NCBI GenBank assembly: GCA_021154945.1
Contig: JAJNQF010000051.1
Coordinates: forward strand, 1-7,453
Length of the DNA stretch: 7,453 bases
Reading direction: 5' to 3'
DNA from: Sphingomonas sp.
GTDB lineage: Bacteria > Pseudomonadota > Alphaproteobacteria > Sphingomonadales > Sphingomonadaceae
Below, piece by piece: positions 5,265 to 7,453 of this stretch. A program made the translations under genes and the position numbers. Position 1 is the stretch's first letter, and every line of letters starts with the position of its first letter. The notes under the pieces were generated by a model that saw only the letters and a list, made by a program, of their open reading frames with translations, ran no database searches and was not told where the DNA came from.

Positions 5265-6308
5265 ATGCGGGATGCGCGAGCACGAAGATCGGCCTCGAAG
5301 CCGGGGCGGGACACCACGCTGTTCGAGCGAATCGGCCGGTTTCTCGACGCCCAGGGCTTGAGCCCCGATCCTGCACATTATGATTTCGCGTTCGCTATAC
5401 TTTCGGCGCCGGACGAGCCGCTCGCCAGAGCGGTCGCAAGGCTGACCGAAGACGGCGTCCGCCTGACCCGACGCGACATCGAACGACTCGGCGGACAGGT
5501 CGTCGAAGGCTCTCCCCCGGTTCGATCCCGCCAGTCCAGTTCCGAGTCGCATACCGAGGTCGACGCCGCCATCGCGCTGGTTGCCGAGACTCAGCAGCAT
5601 GTCGACGGGTTCGCGCAGATCATGCGGACGATGCAGGCCGAAACGCGCGGCTTCGGGCGTGACCTGGAGCAGAGCGCAGCAGCGATCACGCAACTGGCCG
5701 AAATCGACGAGATCACGCGGATCACCAGCACCATGATCGCCCGCATCCGCGACAGCGAGGTCAGGCTGGCGGAAGCGACGGCCGAGACGGAGACGTTGCG
5801 CGCCAAGCTGGTCGAGGCGTTGGACAGCGCGCGGCGCGACGTACTCACCGGCCTGCCGAACCGACGCGCGTTCGAAGAGGCGTTTGCGGCACGCGATCTG
5901 GCGGCCGGGCCGCACTGCCTCGCGGTGTGCGACATCGACCGGTTCAAGCACGTCAACGACGTTCACGGCCACGGCGTCGGCGACCGGGTGTTGACCGCGA
6001 TCGGGCAGGCGATGGCCACCGAATGCGCGCCGCATCTGGTCGTCCGCCATGGCGGCGAGGAGTTCGCGGTGCTGCTCGGCGGGCTGAACCTGAGCGAAGC
6101 GGCAAAACTGCTCGACTCGGTGCGCGCGATCGTGGCCGCCAAGCGCTTTCGCAACCGCGACACGGACATGCCGCTCGGGATCGTCACCTTCTCGGCCGGG
6201 ATCACCGCGATCCACCCCGAGGAAACCGCCGAGACTGCGTTTTCCCGCGCCGATCGGCTGCTTTACACCGCCAAGGCCGCGGGTCGCGACAGGGTCTGCG
6301 CCGGCTGA
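5265..6308 (+). CDS. Soluble diguanylate cyclase (GGDEF domain)
   Basis: 347 residues from the ATG at 5265, which has GGAG 6 nt upstream; a GTG at 5244 would add 7 residues but lacks a comparable site. The N-terminal region (about 18-76; LFERIGRFLDAQGLSPDPAHYDF) is helical and is not a sensor domain I recognise. A probable helical coiled-coil linker runs about 130-190. The GGDEF domain (about 190-345) starts with DVLTGLPNRR (192-201), has the metal and nucleotide residues in DIDRFKHVNDVHGHGVGD (223-240) and an intact active site GGEEF (263-267). It should make c-di-GMP from two GTP as a dimer. The RxxD inhibitory site expected just before GGEEF is replaced by CAPH (254-257), so product feedback is probably missing. 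There is no membrane segment and no EAL domain. Confidence 0.92.
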   Translation: MRDARARRSASKPGRDTTLFERIGRFLDAQGLSPDPAHYDFAFAILSAPDEPLARAVARLTEDGVRLTRRDIERLGGQVVEGSPPVRSRQSSSESHTEVDAAIALVAETQQHVDGFAQIMRTMQAETRGFGRDLEQSAAAITQLAEIDEITRITSTMIARIRDSEVRLAEATAETETLRAKLVEALDSARRDVLTGLPNRRAFEEAFAARDLAAGPHCLAVCDIDRFKHVNDVHGHGVGDRVLTAIGQAMATECAPHLVVRHGGEEFAVLLGGLNLSEAAKLLDSVRAIVAAKRFRNRDTDMPLGIVTFSAGITAIHPEETAETAFSRADRLLYTAKAAGRDRVCAG

Positions 6309-6389
6309 TCCCGCAAATTGGCGCGATTTACGACGGACGTGTGGTGCGGTTTCCCAACTCGGCGACCAGTAAAATGAAAAGTCTCGGTA

Positions 6390-6402
6390 AATCAGCCAGT
6401 TA
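6390..6402 (+). promoter_or_regulatory. IHF-like binding site
   Basis: AATCAGCCAGTTA fits the IHF consensus WATCARNNNNTTR at every defined position and lies just upstream of the sigma-54-type promoter. IHF often bends DNA at such promoters so that a distant activator can reach the polymerase. Here the site is closer to the -24 element than usual and overlaps an inverted repeat, so occupancy is uncertain. Confidence 0.4.
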
Positions 6403-6412
6403 AAAAACTGGC
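6395..6412. repeat. 7-bp inverted repeat overlapping the -24 element
   Basis: GCCAGTT-aaaa-AACTGGC is a perfect inverted repeat with a 4-nt A loop. Its right arm contains the TGGC of the sigma-54 -24 element. It could be an operator that blocks polymerase binding or a chance palindrome. Confidence 0.5.
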
Positions 6413-6424
6413 ACGGGCCGTGCA
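6408..6424 (+). promoter_or_regulatory. Sigma-54 (RpoN) promoter candidate
   Basis: CTGGCACGGGCCGTGCA matches the -24/-12 consensus CTGGCACG-N4-TTGCA with one mismatch (G for the first T of the -12 box). The GG (6410-6411) to GC (6422-6423) spacing is exactly 10 bp, which sigma-54 requires. Transcription would begin near 6435, about 48 nt before the first micro-ORF. The flanking sequence upstream is A-rich. A sigma-54 promoter needs an AAA+ activator bound upstream; none is encoded in the window. Confidence 0.68.
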
Positions 6425-6482
6425 AAGCATTCGATATCGGGGGCCGGATGGTCCGACACCCCGCCAATCGAAGGAAATCCCC

Positions 6483-6593
6483 ATGTCGTTCCGTTTCGAA
6501 ACCGCCCAGCGCATTGCTCTCTCGTTCGTCGGCGCAGTCTTCTTCGCAGCCATCGCCGTCAGCGCCGCTACGCCGATCATCCCGATCGCCTGA
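6483..6593 (+). CDS. Small hydrophobic protein, 36 residues, unknown function
   Basis: ATG at 6483 with AAGGA (6471-6475) 7 nt upstream. The peptide begins MSFRFETAQRIALSFVG, followed by a hydrophobic Ala/Val/Phe-rich helix (about 11-30), and ends ATPIIPIA. It reads as a polar, Arg-containing N-terminus of about 10 residues and a single membrane span or an uncleaved signal-like helix. It is too short for automated gene finding. Support comes from the start site, the membrane-protein pattern and the sigma-54-type promoter just upstream. I do not recognise the family with certainty. A second micro-ORF follows after 46 bp. Confidence 0.6.
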   Translation: MSFRFETAQRIALSFVGAVFFAAIAVSAATPIIPIA

Positions 6594-6639
6594 TCCTGGC
6601 GCCTGATTACGACACCTAGCCTTTTTTCGGAGAGCAATC

Positions 6640-6726
6640 ATGGGTCGCAGCGTTCTTATCGGCCTCGCCGCCTTTTCCACCACCATCCTCCTGATCGTGA
6701 CGCAAACCGGCGTGACACTCGCCTGA
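6640..6726 (+). CDS. Small hydrophobic peptide, 28 residues, unknown function
   Basis: ATG at 6640 with CGGAGAG about 6 nt upstream. The peptide starts MGRSVLIGLAAFSTTILLI and ends VTQTGVTLA, so nearly the whole chain is one potential membrane helix after a short basic start. It is probably co-transcribed with the 36-codon ORF 46 bp upstream. It ends 27 bp before the convergent PEBP gene, and its stop codon lies in an inverted repeat. No family recognised. A chance ORF is possible, but the ribosome-binding site and hydrophobic composition favour a real microprotein. Confidence 0.45.
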   Translation: MGRSVLIGLAAFSTTILLIVTQTGVTLA

Positions 6727-6759
6727 ACCCCCAGGTTTGAACAACCGCAAGGTTCAGGC
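6721..6759. terminator. Inverted repeat between convergent gene ends, possible bidirectional terminator
   Basis: GCCTGAACC (6721-6729) and its exact reverse complement (6751-6759) flank a 21-nt loop. The two arms include the stop codons of the 28-codon ORF (plus strand) and of the PEBP gene (minus strand). No clear U-tract follows on either side, so termination is only a suggestion based on position. Confidence 0.35.
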
Positions 6760-7371
6760 AGGTACGCTCAGTCCGACAGGTCCGATCGGTGCCTCCTCCT
6801 CCCGCGAATATGTTCCGATCAGCAGCCCTGCCGCCAACACATGGCCGGTAATGGCTTCGATCACCGCCGAGCGCCCGGGTGTCGCGCCGGCATCCCCTGC
6901 CCCCGCACCGATCGCGAACAGCTGGAACGCGTAACGGTGCTCGCCATGTCCGCTGGGCGGATCGGGTGGCAGCCAGCCCTCGCGAAGGTATGAATTGCGC
7001 CCCACGTCGCGCCCTGCGGCGTCGCCCGCGTCGTCGGCAACGATCGCGCCCTCGGCCAGCCGCCCCGCATCGGCTTCGAGGCCCCAGATTATCGCGTGCA
7101 CCAGCGGCTGCGGCGTCGGCGCGTCGGCATCCTCGACGATCAGGACCATGCGCTCGGTCCCGACCGGCGGTTCGCTCCAGACGAGCGGCGGCGATACGCC
7201 CTCGCCATCCGCGGTGAACCGTGGCGGCAGGCGCGCCTCATGCGCGAACGCCGGGCTGGTCAGGTCGAGCGTTTCAAAATTCCCGCCGAGCTGGACGATC
7301 GCGAGCTTGTCGGCACCGGCGCGCAGGCCGCTCATCGCATGGCCGAGCCAAGCGGGGATGTGTTCGAGCAT
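6754..7371 (-). CDS. YbhB/YbcL-family phosphatidylethanolamine-binding-like (Raf kinase inhibitor-like) protein
   Basis: 205 residues. PEBP-fold hallmarks are visible: LTSPAFAHEARLPPRFTADGEGVSPPLVW (37-65), the DADAP loop (81-85) with His92 in LVHAIIWGL, PPSGHGEHRYAFQLFAI (138-154) and GTYSR (186-190). The Asp, His and Arg/Tyr residues of these loops line the anion/phosphate-binding pocket in this family. No signal peptide is evident, so it is probably cytoplasmic. Bacterial members have no agreed function. A 30-residue N-terminal extension precedes the family core. Start: ATG at 7371 with AAGGA upstream. Confidence 0.9.
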   Translation of the reverse strand: MLEHIPAWLGHAMSGLRAGADKLAIVQLGGNFETLDLTSPAFAHEARLPPRFTADGEGVSPPLVWSEPPVGTERMVLIVEDADAPTPQPLVHAIIWGLEADAGRLAEGAIVADDAGDAAGRDVGRNSYLREGWLPPDPPSGHGEHRYAFQLFAIGAGAGDAGATPGRSAVIEAITGHVLAAGLLIGTYSREEEAPIGPVGLSVPA

Positions 7372-7374
7372 GAC

Positions 7375-7453
7375 TTATCCTTCCGAGGGACAGGTTTCTG
7401 CGCGGCGCACGGGTGCGGCGCCGTCGTACCAATCGCTTTTCGCGCCCATGGTT
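7375..7453 (-). CDS. End of an unidentified reading frame overlapping the PEBP ribosome-binding site
   Basis: On the minus strand a frame open at the window edge reads MGAKSDWYDGAAPVRRAETC then PSEG and stops at TAA (7375-7377), 3 nt before the PEBP start codon. The AAGGA that serves the PEBP gene lies inside its last codons. Either this is the 3' end of a larger gene continuing past 7453, translationally coupled to the PEBP gene, or a 24-codon leader starting at 7449. I do not recognise the peptide, and it may be non-coding. Confidence 0.3.
   Translation of the reverse strand, partial: TMGAKSDWYDGAAPVRRAETCPSEG

Noticed and set aside
5049..6686. 545-codon minus-strand open frame spanning the cyclase and both flanks
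   Set aside because: It crosses the palindrome, the sigma-54-type promoter and two genes on the other strand, with no domain pattern. It is explained as GC-driven antisense openness.

Overview
The window is a GC-rich bacterial chromosomal segment. Gene content, protein sequences and intergenic repeats look like an alphaproteobacterium of the Sphingomonas group. That assignment rests on family resemblance by eye (the AsmA-type protein, the PEBP protein and the 'GGGTCCCGGCG..CGCCGGGATGAC' palindromic repeat), not on a database search. Nothing indicates a plasmid, phage or large mobile element. It reads as ordinary core chromosome with repeat-filled gaps.

Layout, left to right. Positions 1-230 are non-coding and hold one palindromic repeat, two short hexanucleotide tandem repeats and the probable terminator of the ribosomal operon. 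Next on the minus strand are rplT (L20) and rpmI (L35), transcribed leftward from a promoter region at about 918-946. Diverging from them is a long plus-strand AsmA-family envelope protein (1002-3149). A 538-bp gap (3150-3687) contains three more copies of the palindromic repeat, two of them in opposite orientation, and an inverted pair of a second GC-rich hairpin repeat. A minus-strand inositol-monophosphatase-family enzyme, best read as histidinol-phosphatase HisN with a His/Asp-rich tail, follows. It diverges from a plus-strand exported peroxiredoxin (4621-5157). A perfect 15-bp inverted repeat separates the peroxiredoxin from a plus-strand soluble diguanylate cyclase (GGEEF, no I-site).

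After the cyclase comes the least ordinary part. A near-consensus sigma-54 promoter (6408-6424) with an IHF-like site lies upstream of two tiny hydrophobic ORFs (36 and 28 codons), each with a good Shine-Dalgarno sequence. A convergent minus-strand PEBP/YbhB-family gene (6754-7371) follows. The tail of an undetermined minus-strand reading frame overlaps its ribosome-binding region at the right edge.

Functionally the genes are mostly unrelated: ribosome assembly, envelope maintenance, histidine biosynthesis, oxidative defence and c-di-GMP signalling. Only rpmI-rplT is clearly an operon. The two micro-ORFs behind the sigma-54-type promoter are the best candidate for something undescribed.
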